A DNA stretch of 20,830 nucleotides from Tumebacillus_A lipolyticus (GCF_042682745.1 NZ_JBHUIO010000025.1:1-20830); one strand, 5' to 3'. Positions 1 to 6,829 are shown, numbered from the stretch's first letter. Notes: a model not told the origin generated them from the sequence alone. Numbers and translations are program-made.

Positions 1-59
1 TCGGCGCTGATCGTCTCGCCAATCAGTACACCCGTCCAGCGTTTCTTTTGCTCGCTCAT
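1..59 (-). CDS. 5' end of an unknown phage gene (partial)
   Basis: An ATG at 59 opens a frame that runs off the left edge of the window; the visible product is MSEQKKRWTGVLIGETISA. A strong ribosome binding site (GAGGGGAGGG) precedes it by about six bases, and it starts 13 bases after the stop of the DUF3850 gene, so it continues the same leftward operon. Nineteen residues are too few to name a family. Its first four residues match those of the 45-residue gene at 664. Confidence 0.7.
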   Translation of the reverse strand, partial: MSEQKKRWTGVLIGETISA

Positions 60-72
60 GGTATCCCTCCCC

Positions 73-513
73 TCAAAGTACCTCGCGGATCGATAGCGCC
101 ACGTAACCGTTCGGTACCCAAGGCTCCCCGCTCAGAATGTGTGTTACCCGACGAAAAGTTTGCTGGCCCGTGTAGCTCTCTGTCTCGGGGTCCCACTCTC
201 GCAGCTGTAACAGATCGCCAACCTCGAAGCCTCTATCAGCCTTGCGAATCTCCACCGTTTTCCTTTGGTTTGGATCAAGATGCGTAACAGCACGGTAATG
301 CTCCGGCCAGATCTTGAGTAAGTGAAATGTGCTATGAGACCGGAAGCATCTGACACAATGGAACTCATGGATTGTGCCCTCGTCCTCCTTGATGTGGTAC
401 ACCGCCGGCGCGCCACATGCACACCACAGTCTCGTTAGGTTGTCTCTCAGCTGCAGTGTCCCGTCGTCTCGTTGCATCAACACGACGGGACCATGTTGTC
501 TTTCCTCGCTCAT
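73..513 (-). CDS. Zn-ribbon plus DUF3850 (ASCH/PUA-like) protein
   Basis: Product of 146 residues. The ATG at 513 is chosen because GAGGAGG lies eight bases upstream; an in-frame TTG at 537 lies inside the previous gene and has no such site. Residues about 30-58 hold two Cys-x2-Cys/Cys-x-Cys pairs (CACG, CVRC), a likely small zinc ribbon. Residues about 64-146 match the DUF3850 pattern: HLLKIWPEHYRAV, then a charged VEIRKADRGFEVGD, REWDPETESYTG, RVTHIL and GYVALSI. DUF3850 belongs to the ASCH/PUA-like fold, generally associated with RNA or modified-nucleotide binding, and is common in phage early regions. The fusion to a zinc ribbon is seen directly; the biological role is unknown. Confidence 0.85.
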   Translation of the reverse strand: MSEERQHGPVVLMQRDDGTLQLRDNLTRLWCACGAPAVYHIKEDEGTIHEFHCVRCFRSHSTFHLLKIWPEHYRAVTHLDPNQRKTVEIRKADRGFEVGDLLQLREWDPETESYTGQQTFRRVTHILSGEPWVPNGYVALSIREVL

Positions 514-526
514 CGTCTTCTCCTCC

Positions 527-664
527 TCAGTCCTCAAGATAGCTGACCTCTACTTCGCAGTCCTCATCGCTCATATCGGACAACGTTTCCTCCGGATAGC
601 CACACTCCATCAACATCTTGCGTGCCCATGTCTCCGTTACCTGTGTGTTTGTTTGCTCGCTCAT
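527..664 (-). CDS. Small acidic protein, 45 aa
   Basis: A complete short gene between two larger ones. ATG at 664 is preceded by AAGGGAGAG at good spacing, and the TGA at 527-529 lies 13 bases before the next start. The product begins MSEQTNTQVTETWARKML and ends in an acidic tail (SDMSDEDCEVEVSYLED). No domain recognised. Its strong ribosome binding site and exact fit between neighbours 668-1111 and 73-513 make it a likely real gene of the early operon. Confidence 0.75.
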   Translation of the reverse strand: MSEQTNTQVTETWARKMLMECGYPEETLSDMSDEDCEVEVSYLED

Positions 665-667
665 CTC

Positions 668-1111
668 TTATCTCTCCCTTGATTTGGTGTGGTGCTTCGC
701 CTGCTCATCTGCCACGTACTCGCCGCAACTTGTACACGACTCCGATTTGTCTTCTTCGTCGAACGGCCCGATGTCTACGCCATTGGAGCCAAGATACATC
801 TGCCGGTCGTGGTTCCAGCAATGCTTGCACATCTTTCCGGGCGCTGGATCGAACATGTGCGGATCGCGAAGCTTCGATACAACCTCGTCGCACCATCCGC
901 ATTGACCACCGTTCCGGTACTCCGCGTGGATCACTGCTAGTTGGTGCTCTGTCAGCTCCACCGTGCCGACCACCAGCGCGGGACCGATTGCGCATGTGTC
1001 GTACTTGTTCGGCAGTCCGTCATAGCCGAGCGTCACCATGACGTCGTTTTCCTCCGTCCCGAGGTTCATCACCAATTTCCCGTCCAACAACTGCAGGTCG
1101 TATTTCTTCAT
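668..1111 (-). CDS. Phage protein with Zn-binding Cys/His cluster, 147 aa
   Basis: ATG at 1111 follows GGAGGGAGG and overlaps the stop of the upstream gene by four bases (ATGA), which implies translational coupling. The C-terminal half contains CGWC (about residue 71), CKHC (about 95), a following HDRQMYLG and a last CTSC pair near residue 127, so one or two zinc sites are likely. The N-terminal half (MKKYDLQLLDGKLVMNLG) looks like short beta strands. No named family is recognised; a nucleic-acid-binding accessory role is only inferred from the Cys pattern and the operon. Confidence 0.8.
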   Translation of the reverse strand: MKKYDLQLLDGKLVMNLGTEENDVMVTLGYDGLPNKYDTCAIGPALVVGTVELTEHQLAVIHAEYRNGGQCGWCDEVVSKLRDPHMFDPAPGKMCKHCWNHDRQMYLGSNGVDIGPFDEEDKSESCTSCGEYVADEQAKHHTKSRER

Positions 1112-1614
1112 CCCTTTTCTCCCTCCCTCCGCTCAGTATCGAATCCGGCCGGATACCGCGTCTCTTCTCCGACCGATTTATATTCGACCAGCTTTTCTGT
1201 GGCTTCGCACGGGTTGATGTAGTGACTGCACTTATATGCCACGCCGATTACGTCTCTCACTCCAAGCGCCTCTGCTATCACCTTCGTGTTCTTGGTGACC
1301 GCGTAAGCAGAGATGCCCAACTGTTGGGCGATTTTCTTCCTGCCGAAGCCTGAGTGGAGATAATGGAGGCCGAGAATTTTGCATTGAAGGTCATCAAGAC
1401 CATGCTCTGCACCCCATTGGTGGAGTGCCGCTTGGGACACTACCTCGTACTCTTCCATCAACTCCTTCATACGCTTCTCCAGCGACGAGATTTCCAACTT
1501 CGCGATGTGTTCCGGTGTAGCAGTCGCTTTGTGTGCTTCCTTTGCCTCGTCTATCGCTTTTATCGTTTCAAGGCCGATCTTGTTGATCCGTCTTGCTTGC
1601 TCCAAGTAGCTCAT
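1108..1614 (-). CDS. HTH regulator, LuxR/sigma-region-4-like, 168 aa
   Basis: ATG at 1614 is preceded by GGGGGAGGAAAG and overlaps the upstream stop by four bases. Residues about 38-60 are a charged helix (SLEKRMKELMEEYEVV) likely to form a coiled coil. Residues about 73-112 (LDDLQCKILGLHYLHSG, RKKIAQQLGISAYAVTK) are a helix-turn-helix of the sigma-70 region 4/LuxR C-terminal type: an acidic helix, then IAQQLGIS as the positioning turn. A position late in the early operon would suit a regulator of the next gene block (for example late genes), but no ArpU/RinA signature was recognised, so the target is unknown. Confidence 0.8.
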   Translation of the reverse strand: MSYLEQARRINKIGLETIKAIDEAKEAHKATATPEHIAKLEISSLEKRMKELMEEYEVVSQAALHQWGAEHGLDDLQCKILGLHYLHSGFGRKKIAQQLGISAYAVTKNTKVIAEALGVRDVIGVAYKCSHYINPCEATEKLVEYKSVGEETRYPAGFDTERREGEKG

Positions 1615-1799
1615 GCCTCTTTCCTCCCCCTTTTCGCCATTGGCGTTCTCAACTTGCCACCGTAGCGCTCGCTCAACTCCACCTCCAACTCCTCAAGCGG
1701 GCGCTTGTAGGTCACAGTCTCAGATGCCCTAGGCTCTCCTCCCTCACGCTGGCTTGATGTGATCGGGTGTCTTGGTTTGCTTGCCGGGCTGTATCTCAT
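1611..1799 (-). CDS. Small basic protein, 62 aa
   Basis: ATG at 1799 overlaps the stop of the upstream gene by four bases, and its TGA at 1611-1613 overlaps the next ATG by four, so it bridges two coupled genes exactly. The product is rich in Arg, Lys, Ser and Pro at both ends (MRYSPASKPRHPITSS; PMAKRGRKEA), with a central YKRPLEELEVELSERYGGKL. Likely partly disordered; no family recognised. Weak ribosome binding site of its own, so expression probably depends on coupling. Confidence 0.65.
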   Translation of the reverse strand: MRYSPASKPRHPITSSQREGGEPRASETVTYKRPLEELEVELSERYGGKLRTPMAKRGRKEA

Positions 1800-2179
1800 C
1801 CCTGTTCACCGCCTTCCGCCAGCCCGAGCAATCTCTTGAGCACATCATGCTCCCTGATTGCAGTTTCAATGGCTCCGAGCCCTTGCGATACACCAAAACC
1901 AAGAGTGATGTAATGCTTTGCGTGCTCCGGATTGTGTTTTGCATCAACATCCGCATTCTCTTTTTGTGTGTTGAGCATCTTTGTTGCGATGTTCAGCCGT
2001 TTGTGAAGGCATTCGTACAACTTTCGATATTTTTCCTCCTCCTCGATCCGTACTGCTTGCTTGGCGTTTTCTTGCCCCAGCCATGCGATGTGACCGAGGA
2101 GTTCTGCAGTCACCGAAGTTGGGGCTGCCATGATTTTGATCTCAGCTAATCGTTCAGCGGTCATCTGCTTTGCTTCCAT
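1796..2179 (-). CDS. Helical phage protein, 127 aa
   Basis: ATG at 2179 has AAGGGAGGG upstream at good spacing; an in-frame GTG at 2188 falls right beside that site and is rejected. The product is largely helical, with a likely coiled coil at residues about 35-75 (NAKQAVRIEEEEKYRKLYECL). The stretch NPEHAKHYITLGFGVSQGLGAIETAI is less charged. No named domain was recognised. It is coupled to the following 62-residue gene by an ATGA overlap. Confidence 0.75.
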   Translation of the reverse strand: MEAKQMTAERLAEIKIMAAPTSVTAELLGHIAWLGQENAKQAVRIEEEEKYRKLYECLHKRLNIATKMLNTQKENADVDAKHNPEHAKHYITLGFGVSQGLGAIETAIREHDVLKRLLGLAEGGEQG

Positions 2180-2194
2180 GTCTCTCACCCTCCC

Positions 2195-2335
2195 TTATCG
2201 CTTGCCGCCGACCAGTTGTCGTTTGCGGCGCTTGGAACGGCTGTTCCGTGTGTTTGGTGCGTTTGCTACTCCGATGGTGTCCTTGCGACGTTTACCTCGG
2301 TCGACGTGCCACCAGTAAGCCCAATTCGCTCTCAT
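2195..2335 (-). CDS. Very basic small protein, 46 aa
   Basis: ATG at 2335 follows GGGGAGAGTGAGAGACA, a good ribosome binding site, and the TAA at 2195-2197 lies just upstream of the next gene's site. The product starts MRANWAYWWHVDRGKRRK and ends SRSKRRKRQLVGGKR, with about one third Arg/Lys, three Trp near the N-terminus and no acidic patch. Nucleic-acid binding is a plausible guess from charge. No family recognised. Confidence 0.7.
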   Translation of the reverse strand: MRANWAYWWHVDRGKRRKDTIGVANAPNTRNSRSKRRKRQLVGGKR

Positions 2336-2364
2336 TGTCTCTCACTCTCCCCTTTGGTGTGTCA

Positions 2365-2381
2365 GGGCGGTCATGCCGCCC
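2365..2381 (-). other. GC hairpin over the resolvase stop codon
   Basis: GGGCGG and CCGCCC flank a five-base loop that contains the TGA of the resolvase gene. There is no following T-run on the minus strand, so it is not a standard intrinsic terminator. It resembles the other GC hairpins in this operon at 3948, 4181 and 8698. Confidence 0.55.
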
Positions 2382-2760
2382 CGCTCCCATCTGTTACCTC
2401 GGTCAACTCCACGACCACCCGAGGATTCGCCTTGTCCGTCTCGAACCGGTGCACCACGTCGCCGATCTGCTTCCACCCATCGTTCGCAATCACGCCCGCC
2501 GCCTGCAATCCATCGAAGATGAACTTCTGTCCGGCCATGATGTTGTCTTTGTCCTTCTTGCGGTTTCGGCAGTACCAGGTGATCACTACGTCTACCCGCT
2601 CGAAGCGTCCTTTTCCCTTGGCGCACCAGTGCACGAGCTCCGTATACCTCTTCTTGTATTTGCTGTAGACGTATGGCTCGGTCTTGGCGGCGTCGATAAT
2701 TTCGTTCATCGTCGGTAATGCCCCTGGTATCGTGATGGTCACTATCCGTTGCTCTTGCAT
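2371..2760 (-). CDS. rusA: RusA-family Holliday junction resolvase
   Basis: Product of 129 residues, the usual size of RusA proteins. RusA nucleases cut four-way DNA junctions as Mg-dependent homodimers and process recombination or replication intermediates in phages. The family core is visible: the N-terminal strand VTITIPGALPTMNE, then KKDKDNIMAGQKFIFDGL (Asp70, Asp72, Asn73, Lys79, Asp83), and the later IANDGW acidic residue (Asp94), which match the catalytic Asp/Lys set of the family. ATG at 2760 is preceded by GAGGAGGGGGAGC. It lies 13 bases downstream of the DndC-like gene. No key residue is missing, so it is likely active. Confidence 0.9.
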   Translation of the reverse strand: MQEQRIVTITIPGALPTMNEIIDAAKTEPYVYSKYKKRYTELVHWCAKGKGRFERVDVVITWYCRNRKKDKDNIMAGQKFIFDGLQAAGVIANDGWKQIGDVVHRFETDKANPRVVVELTEVTDGSGAA

Positions 2761-2773
2761 GCTCCCCCTCCTC

Positions 2774-3928
2774 TCAGAGCAGCCAAGGCCTCTCGGCTTC
2801 GTCTTCCTCCCATTGTGCTCGGATCGTCGCCAACTCTTCGTCGCTGATCAGCTTCAACGGCAGCAGGCCGTCTTCCAATCGGATGGCGTTTGCTTCTTGC
2901 TCCGTCTCTAACAGGCGACCTAGCATCTGTTTGCGCACCGGGACGCGAATGCAACCTTGTCCCTCTTTCAGCACCTTGCCTTTTCGCATCTTGCCTGAGC
3001 GGTTCTCGGGATGCTTCTTGCCGTCCCACACCTCTTTCAGCTCCTTACGGTACTCGGTGAGCGGCAAGAGCCATTCGTGGACGAGAGCCATGTTCTCCGT
3101 GCTCTTGTCCCGCTGGACAGGCGGGCAGACCCAGCAACCGAACCTGGCTCCGCATGCGTGGCGACCTTTGGTGGCCTTGCGCGGACTGAGGAGCCCGCAT
3201 TCTCCGGTAGCTTCCCGGTACAGGCGGCGTATTTCAATGCTGCTGCCCCAAGGCAAAGGGCTCTGCAGGAACTCCCAGATGTCCTCCGTCGTCAAGTCGA
3301 CGATCGGCATGTAGAACTTGATGTCTTTCTGGTACGGTGAGTACCCGAAGCGGCTCTCGCGGGCTTCACGGTACTTCTCGATCGTGCGGGCCCGTCGGCT
3401 CGACTCATCCGTCCGTGTCCCGAGCAGCAGGAGCGACGGTTTCAACTCTTGGAGAAACTTGTTTTGCGGCTCAATTTTGAGCGAGTGTGTGCAGGTGCGA
3501 TCCCGTCCGTTCCCCGGCAGCGGGTATCCCTTGCCCAAATGTTGCACCCAAAACGACCTCTTCAACTCACGCCAGACGATGTGCGAGCGGATCGGGATAC
3601 CCGACTGCTTCGCCCACTCGTTGACTTGTTCGGATTGCGAGTGGGCGTAGTCGGCCATCTCTGGATTCTCGATCCGCGTGTCGCTGGTGACCACGTACAC
3701 CTGTCGCCACCGATCTGCCGCATCCATCTCCTGAAGTGCCCGCGCTACAAGGCTCAGGACGGTCGTGCTATCCTTACCAAACGAGCAGGCTATCGCCCAC
3801 GGCCCCGCCTCTGACCGGTCAAGATACAGATCCTTGATCTCGTCGATGATCGCTCGCACCTCTTCCTCCAGCGTCGGTCCCTCCACGATCGGCTCCTCGA
3901 ACAACTCCAGTTGTATGGCTGTTGCCAC
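2774..3928 (-). CDS. DndC-like PAPS-reductase-family protein (orphan)
   Basis: Product of 384 residues, starting at a GTG (3928) with AGGAGGGGGAGAGA just upstream. It belongs to the PP-loop/PAPS-reductase superfamily: the P-loop SFGKDSTT is at 49-56. The middle follows DndC, the phosphorothioation sulfurtransferase: TSDTRIENPE (81-90), FWVQHLGKGYPLPG (126-139), CTHSLKIEP (146-154), LLLGTRTDESS (167-177) and CGARFGCWVC (259-268). Cys146, Cys259, Cys265 and Cys268 are candidate Fe-S ligands. DndC activates DNA for sulfur insertion together with DndA, DndD and DndE; none of these is encoded in this window, so the partner, substrate and product are unknown. It could alternatively act on another nucleic-acid substrate or serve as a decoy of a host Dnd/Ssp system. 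Confidence 0.85.
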   Translation of the reverse strand: MATAIQLELFEEPIVEGPTLEEEVRAIIDEIKDLYLDRSEAGPWAIACSFGKDSTTVLSLVARALQEMDAADRWRQVYVVTSDTRIENPEMADYAHSQSEQVNEWAKQSGIPIRSHIVWRELKRSFWVQHLGKGYPLPGNGRDRTCTHSLKIEPQNKFLQELKPSLLLLGTRTDESSRRARTIEKYREARESRFGYSPYQKDIKFYMPIVDLTTEDIWEFLQSPLPWGSSIEIRRLYREATGECGLLSPRKATKGRHACGARFGCWVCPPVQRDKSTENMALVHEWLLPLTEYRKELKEVWDGKKHPENRSGKMRKGKVLKEGQGCIRVPVRKQMLGRLLETEQEANAIRLEDGLLPLKLISDEELATIRAQWEEDEAERPWLL

Positions 3929-3947
3929 TCTCTCCCCCTCCTCTCAG

Positions 3948-3964
3948 CGCCCACCAGACGGGCG
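3948..3964 (-). other. Intergenic GC hairpin, copy A
   Basis: CGCCC (3948-3952) and GGGCG (3960-3964) form a five-base stem directly upstream of the ribosome binding site of the DndC-like gene. The surrounding bases (CTCTCAGCGCCC...AGACGGGCG...GTCTAT) recur almost unchanged at 4175-4202, so this is a small dispersed repeat as well as a hairpin. Confidence 0.5.
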
Positions 3965-3965
3965 T

Positions 3966-4163
3966 CTATTCATACTCATCGGGCTCAACTTCCCTCCCGT
4001 TCTCGCGCAGGTACTCTTCCGTGTCCATGATTCTGGTATTGATCATGTCATCTTCACGGTGCTGTCCTTGCATCTCCCAGCGGATGCGGCGCAGCGTCTC
4101 AAGCTCGTTTTCTGCTGCGTCCAGTTGACCGTCCAAATAGCCCTTGTCGTATTGCTTTGTCAT
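3966..4163 (-). CDS. Acidic helical protein, 65 aa
   Basis: ATG at 4163 is preceded by GAGGAGGGACGAC, a near-ideal site. The product starts MTKQYDKGYLDGQLDAAENE and is charged and helical throughout (ENELETLRRIRWEMQGQ), ending in an acidic tail REVEPDEYE. A short coiled coil is likely. No family recognised. Both flanks carry the repeated GC hairpin described at 3948 and 4181. Confidence 0.75.
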   Translation of the reverse strand: MTKQYDKGYLDGQLDAAENELETLRRIRWEMQGQHREDDMINTRIMDTEEYLRENGREVEPDEYE

Positions 4164-4176
4164 GTCGTCCCTCCTC

Positions 4177-4374
4177 TCAGCGCCCAGACGGGCGACGTCT
4201 ATATCGAATCACATACCCGCTCTCTCGCTCCTGCGGTGATCTTGTCATGTAACCGAGACCGTTCAGCACTCGGCGGTACAGGTCTGCTTGCTCGCGTTTT
4301 GGCAGCGGCAGTGTTTCGTGCCAGCCGCGCGCCGCTTTGATCGTCTGTTGAGCGGTGGCGGTGGTGCTGCTCAC
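4177..4374 (-). CDS. Basic small protein, 65 aa
   Basis: GTG at 4374 overlaps the stop of the upstream XRE gene by four bases (GTGA), with GAGGAAATTGAACT upstream. The product begins MSSTTATAQQTIKAARGW and ends VIRYRRRPSGR. It has a central amphipathic LPKREQADLYRRVLNGLGY. An overlapping frame (4199-4405) is rejected because it has no coupled start and its product has no protein-like pattern. No family recognised. Confidence 0.65.
   Translation of the reverse strand: MSSTTATAQQTIKAARGWHETLPLPKREQADLYRRVLNGLGYMTRSPQERESGYVIRYRRRPSGR
4181..4194 (-). other. Intergenic GC hairpin, copy B
   Basis: CGCCC (4181-4185) and GGGCG (4190-4194) around a four-base loop, directly upstream of the ribosome binding site of the 65-residue gene at 4163. 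Near-copy of the element at 3948-3964; no T-run follows on the minus strand. Confidence 0.5.
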
Positions 4375-4646
4375 AGTTCAATTTCCTCAAACAACGTTTC
4401 GTCAAATTGCATGGCTTGCAGAACGGCCAACCGCTCTTTCAAGAGTGAGATTTGTGCGTCACGCTCTGCTCTCAAGCACTTGGCAAGCGCCTTTTCAACG
4501 TGCGGTCTCGGTGTGCTCAGTCCGCGCTCGATGTTGTGGAGCGCTTGCCTACTTACTCCTACTGCCGGCGCCAGATCCTTCGGTCTCACCTGAAGTTGCT
4601 TGCGAATTTGTTGCAAGCGCGTTTTCCGTTCTTTCGTCACGCTCAT
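4371..4646 (-). CDS. XRE-family HTH protein, 91 aa
   Basis: ATG at 4646 overlaps the stop of the upstream Zn-binding gene (ATGA); GAGAGGGAGGA is immediately upstream. Residues about 8-60 form a Cro/CI-type helix-turn-helix: LQQIRKQLQVRPKDLAPAV, then GVSRQALHNIERGLSTP as turn and recognition helix. The remainder (KALAKCLRAERDAQISLLKERLAVLQ) is a long helix likely used for dimerisation. It is probably a DNA-binding regulator within the early operon; its target is unknown. Confidence 0.85.
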   Translation of the reverse strand: MSVTKERKTRLQQIRKQLQVRPKDLAPAVGVSRQALHNIERGLSTPRPHVEKALAKCLRAERDAQISLLKERLAVLQAMQFDETLFEEIEL

Positions 4647-4888
4647 TCCTCCCTCTCATACTTGCTACATGCCCGCCAGTTGGCGCGGTGGTCGGTGCCT
4701 GGTCCGTTCGTCAACTTTCGGAAAGCGCACTTGAAATACTTACCGGAAAAATGCTTGACCAGAAGATACCGACAGGTTTTGCAGCGAGCTCCGGTCGGTC
4801 CAGCTCCGTAAGCCCGCACCATCTCGTTCGGCTCGACCGACACTCCCGTGTCCATGATGTCGAGGTTGAGGCTCGGTTGCTTGCTCAC
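4643..4888 (-). CDS. Phage Cys-cluster (Zn-binding) protein, 81 aa
   Basis: ATG at 4888 overlaps the upstream stop by four bases. The C-terminal half carries CKTCRYLLV, then KYFKCAF, a TNGPGTDHRANW segment and a closing ACSKY, giving four conserved-looking cysteines with an intervening Asp-His. This CxxC-C-TDHR-W-C arrangement is a pattern familiar from small phage hypothetical proteins and probably binds one zinc. The N-terminal 30 residues look unstructured. Function unknown. Confidence 0.8.
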   Translation of the reverse strand: MSKQPSLNLDIMDTGVSVEPNEMVRAYGAGPTGARCKTCRYLLVKHFSGKYFKCAFRKLTNGPGTDHRANWRACSKYEREE

Positions 4889-5223
4889 CGCTCATCCCCT
4901 CCCTCTGGCTTGATCTTGCCTAGATTGGCACACCGCCACGCCACAGGATCGGTGTAAGGCAGATACCTCGATTGCCATGCCTCTGACTGCCAATCACGAT
5001 CATCCAGGATGACCATGAGCTCGTATCCTTCGCCATCAGAGGTAAGCAGATCAATCTTTGCTCTGTACATCCTGTTTGGATCATCACCTCTGTCGGCTAC
5101 CTCAGTGAGGTTGTTGAGAGCTTTCTTGAGATTAGCAAGTGCTGCTCGGTTGAGCACGATGCGAGCCTCTCCATGTGGTTGCTCTTGCGCGTAGATGTGG
5201 CAGAGTTTGATTGGTGCTGTCAT
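4885..5223 (-). CDS. Phage hypothetical protein, 112 aa
   Basis: ATG at 5223 is chosen because it overlaps the stop of the upstream gene (ATGA); a longer in-frame extension to 5352 would lie entirely inside that gene. The product starts MTAPIKLCHIYAQEQPHGEA and alternates strands with one helix (LANLKKALNNLTEVADRG), then SDGEGYELMVILDDRDWQSE. The middle resembles small alpha/beta phage proteins, but I do not recognise a named family. Confidence 0.75.
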   Translation of the reverse strand: MTAPIKLCHIYAQEQPHGEARIVLNRAALANLKKALNNLTEVADRGDDPNRMYRAKIDLLTSDGEGYELMVILDDRDWQSEAWQSRYLPYTDPVAWRCANLGKIKPEGGDER

Positions 5224-5507
5224 GCGATCACCGCCATTCCGATCACACAGTGGCGGCTCAACAGCCACTGGTACGCTGCTTTGCGGGCTTCCTGCGGGGT
5301 TTTGTAATCTACTGCGTCCTTCTGCTCCAACTTGACTCGCTTCCCGAGGCACGGGTAGAGATTCACTTCCACAACACGTTCGCTACCATCCAGAATGTCG
5401 ATGTTGAACACGTTCCACAGTACGGTGTAGCCTGCGCTTTCAAACACGGCGCAGAACTTCGACCACTCTTCGCCGATGATGGCGTTGCGATTCTCTTGCT
5501 GTGTCAT
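5220..5507 (-). CDS. Phage hypothetical protein, 95 aa
   Basis: ATG at 5507 overlaps the upstream stop by four bases; GAGAGGAGG lies about ten bases upstream. Product begins MTQQENRNAIIGEEWSKF; the core VLWNVFNIDILDGSERVVEV looks like consecutive beta strands, followed by a helical QEARKAAYQWLLSRHC. A compact alpha/beta fold is likely; no family recognised. Confidence 0.75.
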   Translation of the reverse strand: MTQQENRNAIIGEEWSKFCAVFESAGYTVLWNVFNIDILDGSERVVEVNLYPCLGKRVKLEQKDAVDYKTPQEARKAAYQWLLSRHCVIGMAVIA

Positions 5508-5803
5508 GATACTGTTGCCTCCTCTCCAAACAGGCTGAGTTGCCCGAATGGTCTGTCGATCTCTTCCAACGCCGCAACGGGCAGAGCGGCTGGCGCTTCT
5601 TCCGACTCGACCGCGAAGTCAAAGTGCTTTCTCGCGATCCACTTGCTGATGCCGTTCCGTTCGACTCTGTAGTCCAAGTGGCTATCACTCGGCTTTGAAT
5701 GCCAGTGATCCACTTCCTTGATCACCGCCCGGTCGCCTGACCTGTAATTGGCGTCAAGGTCTTTCGTAATGATGATGCCGGTGCCGATCAACGGGTGCAT
5801 CAT
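5504..5803 (-). CDS. Phage hypothetical protein, 99 aa
   Basis: The start ATGATG at 5803 overlaps the upstream stop; GGGGGTGG is upstream. The N-terminal half (LIGTGIIITKDLDANYRSGD, then RAVIKEVDHWHSK) is strand-rich and reads like a small SH3-like barrel. The C-terminal half is acidic and low in structure, ending DRPFGQLSLFGEEATVS. The QLSLF stretch fits the sliding-clamp-binding (PCNA/beta-clamp-like) consensus QLxLF. That would suit a replication-associated protein, but it is a short motif and could be chance. Confidence 0.75.
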   Translation of the reverse strand: MMHPLIGTGIIITKDLDANYRSGDRAVIKEVDHWHSKPSDSHLDYRVERNGISKWIARKHFDFAVESEEAPAALPVAALEEIDRPFGQLSLFGEEATVS

Positions 5804-6012
5804 GATGCCACCCCCATGTGCGCCAGCACCGTCCGCAAGTCCTCCACGCTACATTCGGAGATCGTGCCGACCTGTTTCCCTGTCGCTTGCTTGATAATCC
5901 CGATCTGGTCGCGATACGGTACTTTCAGGATTCCGAATTGCACCATCAGCTGTCCGAATAACGCCGATCGCATCGGATTAGGTTTGCTCGACTCAGGCAT
6001 TTTGCGGTACAT
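5800..6012 (-). CDS. Phage hypothetical protein, 70 aa
   Basis: ATG at 6012 is preceded by GGGGAGCGTGATCGC and begins four bases past the stop of the helicase-loader gene. Product starts MYRKMPESSKPNPMRSALFG; the middle (GILKVPYRDQIGIIKQATGK) and the end (SVEDLRTVLAHMGVAS) are helical. Its place immediately downstream of the loader suggests a replication accessory role, but no domain was recognised. Confidence 0.7.
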   Translation of the reverse strand: MYRKMPESSKPNPMRSALFGQLMVQFGILKVPYRDQIGIIKQATGKQVGTISECSVEDLRTVLAHMGVAS

Positions 6013-6016
6013 GCGA

Positions 6017-6829
6017 TCACGCTCCCCTCAACCTGTAATTGAGCTCTTTGACCCCTACTTTGTCAGTCGGCATCAGGATCGCGATGTGATCGCGTGTCAT
6101 CTCGTAAATGCGGCTCCCGATCCCCATGTCCATTGAGCAGATCGTGTCGATGTCGCGTTCCGAACTGACCATAATCGGCAGATTGTGAAGGTATCGATGG
6201 TTAAGGACGTTGAAGATGCAATCCAGCTGGTACGGCGTCGGTGTCTCGCGGCCCTTGAACAAGTCATCCCACCAGAGGACATCCGCTTGCTTCATGATCC
6301 TCATTTTCTCCTCCGCCTTGTCGAGATCCGAGCGAATGTCCTCAAAGCCCTCGACGTGCGGGAAGTAATGGACGTGGATGCCTTTCTTCTTGACCAGGCT
6401 GTTGGCGATGGCGGCCAAGAGGTGAGTTTTGCCGACGCCCGGCACGCCGAGCATCGCGATGCCGTTCTGGCGATTGCTACGCCGCTGGTCGAACGTGCGG
6501 TAGTAATCGAAGGCGCATTCATACGCACCGACCACAGCTTCCGGGCGTCCATCTTTCACGAAGTTCGCAAAGGCAAGTTGTTGCAGTTCTTCGCTCATGT
6601 GCGACGATTTCAACAGGCGACGCGCGATCCTCCACTGCGCGCAACTGCATTCCCGCCAGACGAACACTGACTTGCCATAGGAGTCGATTCCGTCCACGAA
6701 ATAACCAGTCTCGTCCTTGCATGTTTCGCATTCGTATTGCTTAGCGGCTGATCCACCCGGTCTTCCCGCCAGTGATGTCGACGACCTTGCTGCCATTTCC
6801 CGTTCCAGCAGTGCCTTGACGTTTTCCAC
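6017..6829 (-). CDS. dnaC: DnaC/DnaI-type helicase loader (AAA+)
   Basis: Product of 270 residues, typical for phage DnaC-like loaders that deliver the replicative helicase to the origin. A treble-clef-like zinc site (Cys34, Cys37, Cys61, Cys63) precedes an AAA+ core: Walker A GVPGVGKTH (128-136), Walker B VLWWDD (184-189), the sensor VSSER (221-225) and the arginine-finger-like GSRIYEM (238-244). All key residues are intact. The start is a GTG at 6829 because GGGGGAGGAAGCAAAC stands just before it; this lies within the last 89 bases of the initiator gene, so the two genes overlap out of frame. It acts in the cytoplasm with the initiator gene upstream. Confidence 0.92.
   Translation of the reverse strand: MENVKALLEREMAARSSTSLAGRPGGSAAKQYECETCKDETGYFVDGIDSYGKSVFVWRECSCAQWRIARRLLKSSHMSEELQQLAFANFVKDGRPEAVVGAYECAFDYYRTFDQRRSNRQNGIAMLGVPGVGKTHLLAAIANSLVKKKGIHVHYFPHVEGFEDIRSDLDKAEEKMRIMKQADVLWWDDLFKGRETPTPYQLDCIFNVLNHRYLHNLPIMVSSERDIDTICSMDMGIGSRIYEMTRDHIAILMPTDKVGVKELNYRLRGA

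Noticed and set aside
374..682. Plus-strand frame opposite the DUF3850 gene and small neighbour
   Set aside because: Low-complexity Ser/Leu/Cys translation without a ribosome binding site; a shadow of the minus-strand genes, as are the other plus-strand frames left of 12.7 kb.
4199..4405. 68-aa minus-strand frame overlapping the 65-aa gene
   Set aside because: No coupled start or ribosome site and an Arg/His/Ala-rich nonsense-like product; the alternative frame 4177-4374 has a GTGA overlap on the right and the next gene's site on the left.
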